Positions 36,867 to 51,452 of a stretch of 64,000 nt of DNA are shown here, piece by piece. The stretch lies in NCBI GenBank assembly GCA_001970855.1, contig LSSN01000202.1:1-64000 (forward strand), given 5' to 3'. Made by a program: the position numbers and the translations under genes. Origin of the DNA: Smittium culicis (Eukaryota > Kickxellomycota > Harpellomycetes > Harpellales > Legeriomycetaceae). Each line of letters begins with the position of its first letter. The first letter of the stretch is position 1. The notes under the pieces were generated by a model. It saw only the letters and a list, made by a program, of their open reading frames with translations. It had not been told where the DNA came from and made no database searches.

Positions 36867-39796
36867 TTGCAACTACGCTTTTTGTACACCGGCTTCCCCC
36901 TAATTATGAGCAGCATCAAGCGATTCCTGCTCTCTAGCACTCGAGCAGGTATGCAGCGCCTGCCAGCGCAGACATTCAGCAGTAGTTTATGCATTCCGCC
37001 GATCAATGGTGCCTTATGCTCAAGCAAAAAACCTATTTCGAGCAAATTTTTGTTCAAAGACGTGAGCAACAGGTTTAACCTCTCAATCAGAAATTTTTCA
37101 GCTATCAAATCTTTTCGTTTCTTTCCAACAACTATATACGCTCTTTCTACAAGTCCCGGGAAGGCTGGTATTGCGATCATTCGCGTCTCAGGAAATTCTT
37201 CATCCATAGTAAGACTTTCTTCCTTACTCTATTATTTTTCGCACTTCATTCAACACATTATAACTTCTCCCCCCCCCCCTTTCCCTGTTTGCGCACTTTT
37301 TGCAGTATTTTTTATTTTCTAAATTTAAAATTAAATAAACCTTGTGTTTTTATCCTCACCTCACACCTCTACCGTATCCTACTTTATATCTTGCTTCTCA
37401 AATCTTTAAAAAAAAAAGTATAGATAATTGATCAAATGACCAAGTCTCTAAATGGAAAACAGTCGAGAATCAAACCGCGCACGACCTACCTGAGAAAAAT
37501 ATATGAGTATGGAAATGAAAATAACCTTATCGATGTAGGAATAGTTACTTTTTTCAATGCTCCGTACAGTTACACAGGAGAAGACATGGTCGAACTCCAC
37601 GTCCATGGCGGAAACTCGATTGTCAAAGCTGTCCTAAATTCGATTGGGAAAATTCCCAACTGTGTACTAGCGAAACCCGGAGAATTTTCCGAAAGGTAAC
37701 TTTTTGTTAAATGTACCCCTATATTTTTACTTCCTTTTCATTTTCTATTTTAAAAGTTTAAGCTATCTATGTGCTCTATTGATACATATATAATTTTGAT
37801 AATATTCATTTCTGCAAAAACACCATTCAGTTTTTTTCTTCTACGTTTTTCTTTATTTTTATATGTCTTGGATTTATACTTCTTTTTTTTTTTATAACTA
37901 TAAACATTTATTATATTTCGTTTTATACAGAGCTTTTTACAATAACAAGCTTGATTTAACTGAAATCGAAGGGCTAGCTGATTTGATTAACGCCGAAACT
38001 GAATACCAGCGCAAACAAGCTCTTTCCCAAGCCCAAGTTAGTTTCTACATTCATAATATATCAACACTCTTTCTTTAAGAATATACTTTCAATTATCTTG
38101 GCTAACAATATATTTTCTATCTCTTTAACCCTTTTCCCTTCTTAAGATACTATACTTATAAATTTTTTAGGGCTCAAATAAGCAAGTGTTTATGGGATGG
38201 AGATCATCAATTATTGACGCTATGGCCAATATTGAAACCATGATTGATTTTAGCGAAGAAGAGAGTATAGATGCTGACCTATTTGCAAATGGTATCCATT
38301 TCACCACCTCCCATCCCTTAAACTTCCTACACCCTATATTATTTTTAATCTTTTTTATTCAAAAAAAAAAAAAAAACTAATATATTCACCCAATTTAAAC
38401 CCTATTAGAACCTTTTATTTTTATTTACCTATAGCCAAATCAATAGTTATTCAAATCGAAAAAACTATTTCTTTCCACTTGAAAGATGATAGAAGAGCTG
38501 AAATAATAAGAAATGGTATAAAAATTGCTCTACTCGGTCCGCCTAATGTTGGAAAAAGCTCACTTATAAACTCTATAGGTTCATTTCACATTATTTTGAT
38601 CTTATTTACTCTTTTTTATTAATTACCATATCGAATTATGACACATCCCACATCACTCACCATTTTTTTTCTTTTTATTTAAATTTAATTAGCAAGGAGA
38701 AAGGTGTCGATCGTCAGCCCAACTGCTGGTACTACAAGGGATTCTGTTGAAGTAAGCTTGGATTTAGATGGATATCAAATTGTAATTAGTGACACGGCTG
38801 GTTTAAGAAAAACTTCCGATGACATTGAAACTCAGGGAATCGAAGTAGCAATGCAAAAGTAATCTAAATATTACAATATTTTTATAATTCACTCTTTAAA
38901 AAATCCATAATGATATCTCATTTAAAAAATTTATACACTCGCTTTTATCCTTGCAAAAAAATTAAAATTAGAGCTTCAGAATCTGATATAATTGTATTTG
39001 TGTTTGATGTAAATGAATTCTTGAACTATTGTGCAACACACATATCATCACCTCATAAAAAAGCATTAATGAATTCACAATCAGTGCCAAATAGCATTGG
39101 ACAGGAAGATTCCACAAAAAATTTTAAATCAAACCTTATTGACTCGTTTATAGCTGGAAAATGCATAGAATTGGGGATTGACTACTATAAACAGCAAAAC
39201 TTTCTAGTAATCTTTAACAAGTCAGACACTGTAAGTGGAATTGAAAAAAATATTGGCGACAAACTCCCAAAAAATTATAGCCATTTATTTTTGGCCAAGC
39301 CTACAGTATCGCTGATTTCGTGCAAGACTGAGTATGGAATACCCCAGCTGCTTGAGAATCTGTCCTCTTTGGTTAAAAAAAGAGTCGCCTCACATACTAA
39401 CGAACCGATTTTTATATCAAGAGAACGACATCGACAACTCTTAACTAGTGCCAACCAACACCTCAAAACCTTTATTGGTACGCTAATTATTTTCCAATCC
39501 TCTCTTAACTTTTTTTTTTTAAAAACTAAACATTTCTTGTGAATTCCTTTCTTTTTGAACTGCTTATCTAAACAAAAACTTAAACGCAAACTAAAAAAGA
39601 GTCGGCTTTTAGTGGAGCTATCACAGTAAACTAAATATTTTTTTCTGTAATTCGATTAGGTATGGATGAGTCTATGGTCGTTGAAGCTGCAGAGGAACTT
39701 CGACTTGCAGCTGATAGTATAGGGAAAATCACTGGCTATATCGATACTCAGCAAGTTCTAACCCAAATATTCTCTCAATTCTGTATTGGAAAATAA
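36867..39796 (+). CDS. MSS1: Mitochondrial tRNA modification GTPase MnmE/TrmE family (MSS1/GTPBP3)
   Basis: GTPase that, with MTO1/MnmG, installs the 5-carboxymethylaminomethyl-type modification on wobble U of mitochondrial tRNAs. Eight exons: 36867-37208, 37424-37695, 37931-38036, 38171-38291, 38435-38578, 38693-38858, 38972-39477 and 39660-39796; phases close to 597 aa. The start could be ATG 36867 or 36906; the latter begins [15 protein letters not shown], a good mitochondrial presequence. The N-domain begins [20 protein letters not shown] and has [15 protein letters not shown], the folate-binding region. The G domain has GPPNVGKSS (315-323), TTRD (342-345), DTAG (362-365) and NKSD (466-469). 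The chain ends FCIGK with the conserved C-terminal Cys. About 45 extra residues lie between DTAG and NKSD compared with bacterial MnmE. Ends 191 bp from the convergent CSTF1. Confidence 0.94.
37269..37278. repeat. C10 run in the first MSS1 intron
   Basis: Ten consecutive C in a pyrimidine-rich part of the intron between the first two coding exons. Confidence 0.85.
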
Positions 39797-39987
39797 AATA
39801 TAAACTAGCAAATTTTGCTGAAAGACAAAAAAAAAATCTTGAATAAAATAATTTTTAATTTCACAAATTGTTCCTAAATTATTCTTTATTTTACAACTAT
39901 TAAATAGTAAAAACTAATGCCAAAAAAAAAAAATAAAACCTAAATTTATTAACAAATCATGTTTTCTTTTTTTTTTTTTCATTCGGT

Positions 39988-41991
39988 TTAGTTTTGCGAT
40001 TTCCAGTAATGAATTTGGCTGTTTTTGCTATATAGACAAAAAAGAAATTTAAAAAATTATGTATTAGATAAAGCTGAGAGTTTTTTTTTTTTGATAATAA
40101 TACGAAAACTAATATTAAAGATAAATGAAATATTTAATTACCTGCAAGTTATAAAGCTCTTATCGGTTGGTGAAGCGCACAGATAATTAATCGGTTCCGA
40201 AAATCCTCCGTATTGGTTAAGCTGTCTACCTGTTCGTGAGTCCCAGCAGCAAATACTGTCAGAAAATGGGTCAATAGCAAGGACCAGATTCTCATCAAAA
40301 TTGAAGCAAGAAACTGATTTTCCAGTAGATACGTTAGTCATTCCAGGCTTGGAGCTAAATGGGAAATTGTACGTCTGTACGACTTTTCCGCTGTTTGTAT
40401 CCCACAGCTGCGTTTGGTAAACAGAACCACTGTTGATTACGTTGCCTCCTGATGGGTGTAGAGGCGTGTTTGAATTTGTGCTTGTAAGTACGTATTTTGA
40501 ATTTCCGGTGAATTCGATTGAATGAACCTGGTTTTTAGCTTTCGAGATAGAGTCAACTCCTGTTTGTTGCAAATCCAAAACGACACTTCCAGTTACTCCG
40601 TCCACTATTTTCAGATCACCGTTACTAGAACCAACACCAAGCGATTTTCCATCTTTACTGAATTTTACAGAATTTATAGTGCCGCTAATTTTGTCTGAAG
40701 GGCCAAAATTTGGGGTTACTCCGGACAAAGTTTTTATATCATAGAGAACAACTTTTCCGCTTGCAGTTCCGCTTGCTAAATACTCTCCTGATGGGTGAAA
40801 AGATATAGATTTTATAGGCGAATTATCTTGAATAAATCTAAAACTGCGCTTTCCTTGTGCTAGGGATAAATCAAACAGCTTTATTGATTGATCATCTGAG
40901 CATGAAGCTAAAACTAAACCATTCGGGTGAAATGTAACCTGATTTACTACCTAAAAAAAAATAAAACAGACCCAAATAAAAATTCATGGCAGAAATAAAA
41001 AATTAAACCCTAAATTTAAACCACTAATAGCATGTCTCTAGCAATAAGTCAATGGTAGAAAAAACAGTGAGCTTTTGCAACTAAAAGAATTAAATAAAAT
41101 ATAGTTACATCTCTATGATCATATAAGGCTCTAATAACAGGCTTTTCATCGTAAGTTCCCCTTTCCGATGGGCTTTTTAATCTGTCTATTGAAACTAGCT
41201 TAAGCGTAGAGTCTGCGGAACCAGTTGCAAAAAACTGGCCTTATATAGAATTTTATTATTGACGTTAGTAATTGTTTGGAACAGTGTGTAAAAAACATAC
41301 GATAATAGTACGGATAACATTTAATTAAAAAGAATCTATTTAAAAAATGAAATAATACTAAACTTACCATTATCACTAAATGCAGCTGCCGTTGCTGCAC
41401 CTTTGTGAGAAGTCTGATACCAAATTTCATATTTTAGTGAGCTGTAATCTTCTGATATTTTGGCATTGTTCAATCCAAATCCAAAATCTGATTCTTTTAC
41501 GTCATTTTCAGTTTTAAGCGATACTGTATCCGCATCCTTTGTCTCATTAGTAATTTTTTCTTTAACATCTATTTCTTTATTTGTTGTTTCAAATATGAGC
41601 AATTAATTAAAAACATAAAATAATAAATTTATGTATGCTAGTGTATACCTTTATAGTTTTGGCCAAGAAACACTAAACGAGCCAAATCGTTATTTGATGC
41701 AGCTGTCATTCGAGTATTTGTGTGTTTAGCTATTGCTGAAGACAAATTTGCATATCCATAATTCGACAATTGACTGAATTGTGTACAAGAAAAAGAGAAT
41801 ATTTAAAAATCATTTAAAGAAAATAATTATTAAGGGTTAAAAAAGATATCTGATAAAACCTTAGTTTTAATTGAGAATTGTAATATAACTAGGTGAAACT
41901 ACCTCAGTATTAAGGGGATGACAGTCTCTTTTGTAGCAATTTCATCTTGGGAGCTATTCGATATATTAGATTTGATATCTTGATTGTCCAT
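39988..41991 (-). CDS. CSTF1: Cleavage stimulation factor subunit 1 (CstF-50), WD40 protein
   Basis: WD40 subunit of the CstF complex that supports cleavage and polyadenylation of pre-mRNA in the nucleus. Six exons on the minus strand: 41991-41903, 41773-41649, 41574-41368, 41239-41109, 40950-40142 and 40027-39988; phases close to 466 aa (human 431). The N-terminus has a short helical segment (VIPLILRSQLSNYGYANLSSAI) resembling the CstF-50 dimerisation domain. The propeller begins at YEIWYQTSHKGAATAAAFSDN and continues GQFFATGSADSTLKLVSIDR, then PVIRALYDHRD, VVNQVTFHPNGLVLASCSDD and SISFHPSGEYLASGT. The family-specific end is SICCWDSRTGRQL followed by FITCSKNSQIHYW, whose last part comes from a 40-nt final exon. 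WDR1/AIP1 was considered, but these blocks fit CstF-50 clearly. The acceptor at 41575 has a weak pyrimidine tract, so that boundary is the least certain. The gene is absent as such from S. cerevisiae. Confidence 0.88.
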
Positions 41992-44900
41992 GGCCAGAAG
42001 ATTGTAAAATATGGAACTGGTAAATTTCGTATCTCGTTTGACTTTCAACCTTTTGTTTTATTACAGTAGCTACAGCCTCTAATATATTTCAACTAAATTT
42101 ATATCCTAAATCGCTCATTTATTTAATCCACATTACCAGCCAATAGACAATTCTTGATCCACTATTTGGCTCAACATGTAGTGTTATTAAGAATTTGGCC
42201 AATTAAAAATATGATCCTTGGATTTTATTATTATTTTGGCGATTCTAAATGAAGAGACCATTATACTCAAGTTAAATACCATTAGATATAAAATATAATA
42301 ATCAATATTAGTATTTTATCAGTCAAAAAGCAATTAATACTTAGTATTTATTTGCCAAGAAAAAGTAAAAATTTTCTTTATATAACAATAACAGCTTGCT
42401 ATACACTATTCTCTATAACTCCATACTCTATAATACCTTACTCTCATTCAGAATCCATCTATCCACCTTATAGATATCTAAACAACTAGCCCTAAATATA
42501 GACTAGCCTGACTTTAAAAATAAATCCAAGCCGAAAAGGCTGACATTATCTATTACTTGAAACAAGTTTAAAATTTTGCCAAATTAGTAATTAATATTTA
42601 TAATATGCTAAAATTGCCAACAATAGCCCTTAATATCTCATTATTATACTCTTTTCAGAGCCAATACTCTGTTATATGCGTATAAATAATAATTGGATTG
42701 GAAATTTAATGGCCATATCGCGTTGGGTATAGTATACTCGAATAATTATAAAATGCTGATACTTGTTTTTGATTTAATTCATTTATGCGATATCTTTTTA
42801 ATTAGTTTTGGCAGACCAAAAAAAAAATAAAATAAAATAAAGGCCAGCCACCCCTGAAGATTGCAGCCCACATATGCTATCTAATCTACCATGAATAAAA
42901 AAATTTTAATTATTTAATTATCTAAATATAATAAATCATACACACATTCGTATTGTTATATAATAGGTGACACAGCTTTATATGCAAGATTAATTATAAA
43001 AAAACATCCTGCATTTATAATTTTTTTATGATAATTCACAATCATATATTAAAACCCCAAATTTGAGACTAGTTAGGCTACTAGTTATATTCATATTAGT
43101 ATGTGGTAATTTTAAAAGAGATAAAATAACTTGATGACATAGTTCTAAGCGATAAAATCCTTGTTTATGTATACATTTATATCGATTTTCAAGTATATAC
43201 AATCTTTTCATAATATTCTAAATAAAAAAATTCGGCGGCGATATTAAACCTCTTTAAATAATTATCTAATTATACCTATAATAAAACTCAAATTCATTTA
43301 AATTCATTTCCAAAACCATATTTAGAGTTTAAAAATCGACAAAAAAGTATTCAAATTTAAACATATATTTGAACTATATATATTTAAAATTTAAAATTAA
43401 AATATTTTACTTAACTATATAAATTTTATAGATAAAAATTTCTAGTGTTATTGATATTATATTATAAATAAATCTAAAAGATGATGTTGATTCGCATACG
43501 TACTTATCGATTAACTTTTTTTAAAAAAGGGCACATAAAACTACTAACGATGAAAGAACAAAACTAAGTATTCATACTTACATTGATTGATTATCAAATA
43601 AACATAGATTTTAAAATATAAAAATTAAAACTGGCACTTTTTATAATTGAATTAAAGCATACAAGATTAAACCCAAGAATTTTATCTATTCCGAATCTGA
43701 GATCAATAAAAAAACAAACTAAAAAATAAAACCATATTTAATAAATTTCATATAATGTGATTTTATCTAAAATTTGTCAAATTACAGTAAATAATAAATG
43801 CTGAATTCGGATTATAAGACGCTAAAACGAAGGTCCAAAGTTTCTTAGATAAATTTTTGCTATTTATTCAAGAATTAATATCAATCTTAATTATCAACGA
43901 GATAACTCCTTGTATATATTTAATAGATATCACACCATTCTATAAAGTATATATGTGTGAACATAAATAGAAAATTTAAATTTTGGGTTACTATACTTAC
44001 CATAATATTTTTCATTTTTAAATTCAGAGTTGATTTGTTTTCGGAGAAAAATATATAAACTGAGTAACCATTGCTTAAAAGTGAACCATACCTATTTGAA
44101 AGGGAAAAATAAGGATAGAAACATTTTTTATTTAATGAAATTTCAATCTAATAAGACACAAATATTCTAATTTGGGAAATTATTTTAAATAGAATAGACA
44201 TTGCTTTAAAATAAAACCAGTCTAAAAATTCGTAATCATATCCAACTATTTAATAATTAAAACCAAAATTTATCGACCATAATATGTATTAAAAAATTTT
44301 TTGATTTTTTGATTAACTATTAATAAAATAAATCATCTAAATATTCAAAAAATTTTAAAAATAATAGTTTATAAGTAATAAAAATTCAATAAATTTTGTA
44401 TGTAAAAATGTATCAAATTTTATAATAAAAATTTAATTGTAAGAATTTGATTGTATATTAATTAAAATACAAAATGAATAATTAAAACTAATTTTTTATT
44501 TTATTTAGCTTATTTTTCTAGAATTGGTTGATTAAATTGAAATATATAGAAATATATGGAGCACATTTGAGAAAAAAAAGGAAAATACGATTTATAAGTT
44601 ATTTTTTTTAAGAAATTGATAAAGAATGAATATTTCTAATGTTTTGATGTTTTATATGAGAAAGCTATTAAAAATAGGTGGTAGATATTTTTTTATCCAT
44701 AAATTTGTTTTTTTTTTTTAAATTTTCAGCTTTTTATTTTATAAATATGAATCAAATAATCTTCTTGAGATTAATTTCAAGGTAAACTTGATTTTAACGA
44801 TCTGTAATACTGGTAAGATTGATTATATACAGACTTTTAAGTATTTTTAACTTTATTCGAGTTATATTTAAATGATATTGAAATTTTTGAAGCCTAATCT

Positions 44901-46574
44901 GAGACAATATGATTTAAATTTTGTTCGATTATGAATTATATTAAATTAAAATTACATAATTTGAAGGAATTTTTGAATAGCCAGCTAAAAAAATAATCCT
45001 ACTTTTCATGAACTTATTTATTGAATATCTTTTGTGCGTTAAAGGAAATTTTATGAAATTAATACGTAATTATTTGTATAGAAACACTTTTTTCTAGATT
45101 TCAAAGTCTAAATAATAAAATATTTAAATAAAAATTTTTTATGATATTTAGCTATCAAATTAAATTTCTTTATTCACTGAAATGTTATATTTTGATAATT
45201 TTTTTAAAAAAATTTTATCTTTTTTTGTATTATCTCGTAGATAATTAAAATTATGATAATTTTATTTTCTTTGATTTAGATGTTCAACTTTTTTATTGTT
45301 GATAGATCTTATATATTCTAACATTAGTAGTAATAACACAATATAAAAATTATTATGCTTAAAGGCTAAAAAATATTTTTTACAGCTATGAAATCATTTA
45401 TTGCTAAAAATTTAGGAGATAATATGAAAAATATTAGGGCTTCAATATGTTATCTTTTTAAAAGCTCCAATTAGCAGGAGATACGAGAATAAATAATAAT
45501 TTTTTTAGAATTTTTTTAGTAAATTATTTATACCATTATATTACTTTTTTTAATTGGTTAAAACATGCGCAATATGCAATTAGTATATATACCAGCTCAT
45601 AAATTTTGTATTTATTTAAAAATTAAGATCAAATGGTATTTTCAATATAATTTAAAGTAAAATTATATATTTTAAAAAAGTGTATTGATAAGCTCTGATT
45701 ATTTAATCCAATGATTTAGATATATTTCTAACATTGTGAAATACTGATAAATTTTAATAAACAGATCTAAATAATTAAATTGATTCAAGCTTAATAATTA
45801 TAATTTTATCGGAATTGGTTCATAGTTTTATATTTAAAAAAAATCCGTTTTTTTGATTAAGAATATGTTATAGTAGTCAAAAAATATTTGAAATAATTTA
45901 TTACATTTTATAACCTCTATCGTAAAAAAAATTAGTAAGGCGTTACATATAATATTTTAAACTATAAAAAATTTTACGGTTCTTTTAGGGTTTTTTTATG
46001 AAAATTTCATGAGATCTAATAGTATTTATTTGTCATTTTTAAACTAAATTAACGAAAATTAAACTTTAATTTGTATTTTTAACAGCTCCTACACGATATT
46101 TAACCTATTTTTGGCAGTTTAAAAAGATAGAAAATATGAATGAATATCTTGAAAAAAAGTAATAAAAGGTCATTTTTTAGTAAATTTCTCTATTCCCTCA
46201 TTTGTAATCGATTTTCTAAGTAAAAAAAAAAAAAATGAAATTAGTTAAAATATACGAATAAATATAACTAATAATATTTATAAATTTTAGCTAAATTTTT
46301 GCTTAGTTTTAACTTATATGAAATTTTATGATTTATTTATATACCTTTAATATTTTTTATATTTCAATACTTTATAGTTTATTTGTCAACAATTATTGAA
46401 ACTTAATCAATTTCGATAGATGAAAGTATATATACCTTCATTGAATGCTTCTAATTCTTGCTAAAATATGTTCCTCTTCGATTTCTAATACCATTACCAG
46501 TTGAATTTTTATATATTATTAATTAAATGCTTTAAATTACATGTTTTTAGTTTAAACTATATTAAATTTAATTT

Positions 46575-46595
46575 AGATTAGATTAGATTAGATTA
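46575..46595. repeat. (AGATT)4 pentamer repeat
   Basis: Four tandem AGATT units in the gene desert. Confidence 0.85.
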
Positions 46596-49500
46596 TAAAT
46601 TAATATTACTTAACTTTTTTATAAATTCAAACGGTTTTTAAGGAAACTTGCAAATATAATTGCATAAATTTTTTTATTGGTGGATACAATCTATAGATTT
46701 TTTTCTAAATTGAACTAAATTACTTTTTTTAACTCTTTTATCGCACTTAGGCTTTATATCAGCAAATATTATGTTATTTAGCTTTTATTCTAATTCAGCA
46801 CTTATTTTATTTAAATTATGATTATGAGTGTTTTATTAATAAATTAAACCTCTTTTAGAATAATTCGCGGAATTTTGCGTTCTAAGAGCTTTTTATTATG
46901 TATTCAGTATTTAATGCGAAATATTTATTCACGATAAGATCATAAATTATAAAATAAACATATTGTATAAGTTTATATGTATGATTTTAATTTAGCTTTA
47001 GTATTAATTTTTGATAATTTTAATATTTATTCTGTTTTTTTTAGTCAAAAATATTGCTCATTTGAGCTACTGGTACTTACTATTGAGTCAATATCACTAT
47101 TTGATTTAATTTTTATTTAGGATTTTATTACGAATTTAAAATGTTTTTAGAGATAGTTAATCTGCAATTTTATCGATATTTTAATTAATATCGACGCCTA
47201 CAGCTTTTTAATCGAATTATTATATGTTATTATTAGTTTTTATATAATTATTTGTTATATTTTCCCTTGATCAAAAATTATTCTATAACATGAATTCTAA
47301 AGTTTTATAAAAAATAAAGAAATGAATAATCTTAAACCTTAAACCATAAATTAGATATAAAAATCAAATTTATTATTTCTCATAACTTGATTGATAATTA
47401 ATTAATATTTTTAGAGCTATAATATAATCTAAATAAAATAAATAAATAATTATTAATTATATTTCATTCAGCTTAAATTTTATTGAGCGAAGATAATATA
47501 AAATTGTACTATTATTATTATTTTTTTGATGCATTAATCAGTTTATGGTACATGGTAGATTTTATTTAGCCATGATAAATATCATAAAATTAAAAATAAC
47601 ACTATGTGTAAAAAATGTTAATATAATGTATCAATATTTTCTCTCTAACTGTATAATAACCAGTTCTGTATTAATTAGTTCATATGAATATTTTACCAAT
47701 TGATCATGTAGCTTATTTATTACAAACCGATAAATTTATATAAAATAAATAATGATTATTGAATAAGAAAAAATTTTTTTCTATATTTATATATCAAATT
47801 GAATATTTTTATTATAATTGAAAATTTTTTTGGTATGTAGTACAACTTAATATATCAGATTTATGTTTTTTTAAAATTTTTAGGAATTATATAGGACTTT
47901 CACTAATTATTTAGATAAAAATAAAAAACAATTTACTAGCTTTTTAGCCTAACTATATACCTTAATATTTCTATAAAACACTTCAATGAGTATTAAAATT
48001 AAATTTAAACACTTCATTTTAGGCTTATCTCTTACTAATTATATGGGACCTTATTAATACTATAAATCAAATAATATAAAATTCCAATGATAAACAGTAT
48101 TTTATTTATGATATGGCTTATATTGAGCGATAATTAACTCAATAGTCCTTAGGTAACTAAATGATATATATTATTAATGCAAAGATTTTATTATTATCAT
48201 AATATAATAAAAATTAAGTATATCATGGGCTCAAGGATTTATTTATTCTTTTAAATCAATACAATAATACAGAAAAATATAAAAATAAAGGATATATAAA
48301 GAATTTTTTTAAAAAAAACTAATAAATATTACACCTATTTAACATTAAATTACATGCATATTTTCAGATATTTTTTATTTTAGAGTTAATTAATATATAG
48401 TAAACTAATATAACTAATCAATAGAATTTATTATAAAAAAACTCTATAATAAATATGTTTATATATTTACTTGATTCAAGCAAGAAATAATGATATATAA
48501 TCTTATAATTATTGTTTTAATTTAAATTTTTTAAATTTTTTGAAGTTAATAATTTTATAATTTAAAAATTATTTTATTTAAAATTAATTTTTGGTATATT
48601 TGGCATTTTTATGAAATTAAAATATTTAAAATATTCCCATAATGAAAGCGAAAAGAGAAATAATAGGATTTATTTTAAAATTTAATTCATATATTATAAA
48701 ATAAAAATTAACTAGAAAAATAAAAAAAATTCGATTAATTTTACAACTAAACTCTGAACCATTTGAAAAAAGGGTATTTAATTTTAATATTATAATGTGA
48801 AAAGAAAATTATAAATAGAGAATTTAAATATCTTCAATTTCATCTAATAACTAAGATTTTCAGAATTAAAAATGTTAAAATATTACATATTCTAAGATAA
48901 ATTTTCAATAATATTTTTAGGATTTTATTTAATGCGAATATAATCTTTAGGTTGATTTTTTATTTATTTTAAATATCTGGTAGAAAATCATATTTTAAAG
49001 AAAAGTTAAAAAATATATCTCTAAAAATTTTATTAATAGTATTGTTTAAATATTGCTGGAATATGTCAATTTTAAATCATATTATAGATTAAAAACAAAT
49101 TAATTATACATGTATACCCTATAGATTCACTAGATTATTTCTTTATTTTGGGATGAAACAGTAATAGATTATTAGAATTATTTTTATATAATTATAATAA
49201 AATAAAAATAAATTAATAGATTTCAGAAAGTATGCTACCAAATATATCCATAACATATTTTATCTCTATTTAAAGTTAAAATTTTGACAAAAGGCATAAA
49301 TTATACATTATTTCTTATTTAATAGTATGATATCTGTATTTACCCGTGTATAAAATAAGTTTATCACATTAAAATATTCTAAACTCAGGAAATATTAAAT
49401 TTGATATCATAAAAATATATTAAAATGTATTTGTTTAGAAAAAAGATAATAATATTTGAATATACTATTTTGGATAGATTTAATCTCGTAAGTTTGATAT

Positions 49501-51452
49501 TATTACTATTATTTCAAATCGCATAGGAATTTAAATAATTTAAATATAAGAACCTTAAAAATATTCACAGATGATTTTAATTTACGATAAATTCTCATAA
49601 AAAAATATTGGCGTATTTTAATGTGAATAGTTAACAATATATTCACTATAGAATCATGAGATGTGATACTTCAATAAAAGAAATTGTATTATTTAAAATT
49701 TAAATATTTCAATTAATAATTGCAAATTTTGTTTTTGATTTTATAATGATGCAAAAATGTTATAGGAACTCATCCTAAAAATGTAGATTTTCGATTACGC
49801 GCACTGTCTCAACAGTAATTCATTGTTTATTCCAATAATCAATTCAAATTCTTTGCTGAAGTTTCTACCTTTACGAATATAATATAATATGGAATAAACT
49901 ATGCTCTAAAAATAATACTTATTCTACAGCTTTTCCTACTCAAGGAAAATTGATTCTATTAATTTAAGCTATTAAAACATCTACTAGTCTCTCTCATTTC
50001 TATCTTTCCTAAAATATTAATAATTTAAATTTTAACCGTATATTATTATTAGTGTTTACACTTTGAATAAATTTATACTTTATTCTCATTCATAATCATG
50101 TATTATCCAAAATATTTTGTTTTTTGATATATATACTAAATCAAATTTAACTAGAGAATCTTCAAAATTTAGTTAAGATCCAATGAATATTCAAAGTCAC
50201 ATTTCATATTTATATTCTAGTAATATAAAAAAAATTTTATAGGGTTTTAATTAAGGAAAAAAATAAGAAATAGAAATTCAGATAGAAAATTTATAAAAAT
50301 TGATAAAAACGCTGATATATATTTTATTCCGGAAAAAAAATTCTACAGTATTCAGAAATACAATTTTATGAGAATTAAAAGTATAAAATTTTATCCATTT
50401 CAATAATTCGTTTTTATTTCTAGTCATTTTATTATACTACTGTTAGTTTTATTTAAAATAATTTTACTCACAAGTAAAATAAAGTTATATATACTATTTT
50501 ATAATTTTATGTATCTCAACACGATTATAATAAGCTATAGTATATTTAAATTTACATAGAATCCAGAAATTATTAAAATTGTAAATTTAGAGTTAAATTT
50601 CACTATTTTTATAAAATTAAAATTTTAAAAAAATTACAATATATACCATATAATTTTTTTATTATCTGGTTTAAAATGATTTTTTTATAAATTTATAAAT
50701 TATAATATTATTTGGTTGATAAATTCTATTAGCTGAATTAGTATGAGAGTAAATTAAATTTTTATAATAAATATTTTTGAATTATTGAAAAAATTTATTC
50801 TTATTTTAATTAATAGTAAAATTTAATTTGAAATTACTTATTAATTTTTAAGTATTATATACAATATATATCATATAAAAATTAAAATTTTTTTAATGTA
50901 AATTTTATTTTATTTTTATATTATAATTTATATTATAGTATAATTTAGATTTTTATTTTATTTATGATCTAGATGTATAAAATAAATGCAACTTTATTTC
51001 TCGAATTTATCTTATATTCAATTATAAATTTTACAGTTAATTATAGAATAAAAAAACAAAAATTATCAATAGAATTTTTTATTATAAATTCTACTTGTAA
51101 ATTTTCTATTATTAGTAAGTTTTTTTTATAAATTTTTTTTTTTTTTTTGAATAGATAAATTAAAATTAAATATGCGAGTTATTATTTTTTTACCTAAAAA
51201 CTATATTTAGTTAAATATTAAAGAAATTATATGAAAATAATTCTCAAAAAAAAAATTAATTAATAAAAATTATCTACTTATTTTATATCAAAAATCAATA
51301 TTTTTTATCTTGATATCAATATATTAAGTAAAAAATATTAATTAAAGAACGTGCCTCAAAAGTACATGTATTTCATAAAACATTCTTTTAAGCATGTTTT
51401 TATAATTTCTTCTATAGTTACTAAGATAATTTTTATATATAATTATATATTA

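Noticed and set aside
36854..37207. 117-codon minus-strand frame opposite the first MSS1 exon
   Set aside because: The plus strand carries the conserved MnmE N-domain and correct splice sites, so this is a shadow.
39988..41991. Identity as WDR1/AIP1 or another generic WD40 protein
   Set aside because: The PVIRALYDH block, the CCWDSRT block and the FITCS..HYW end match CstF-50 specifically.
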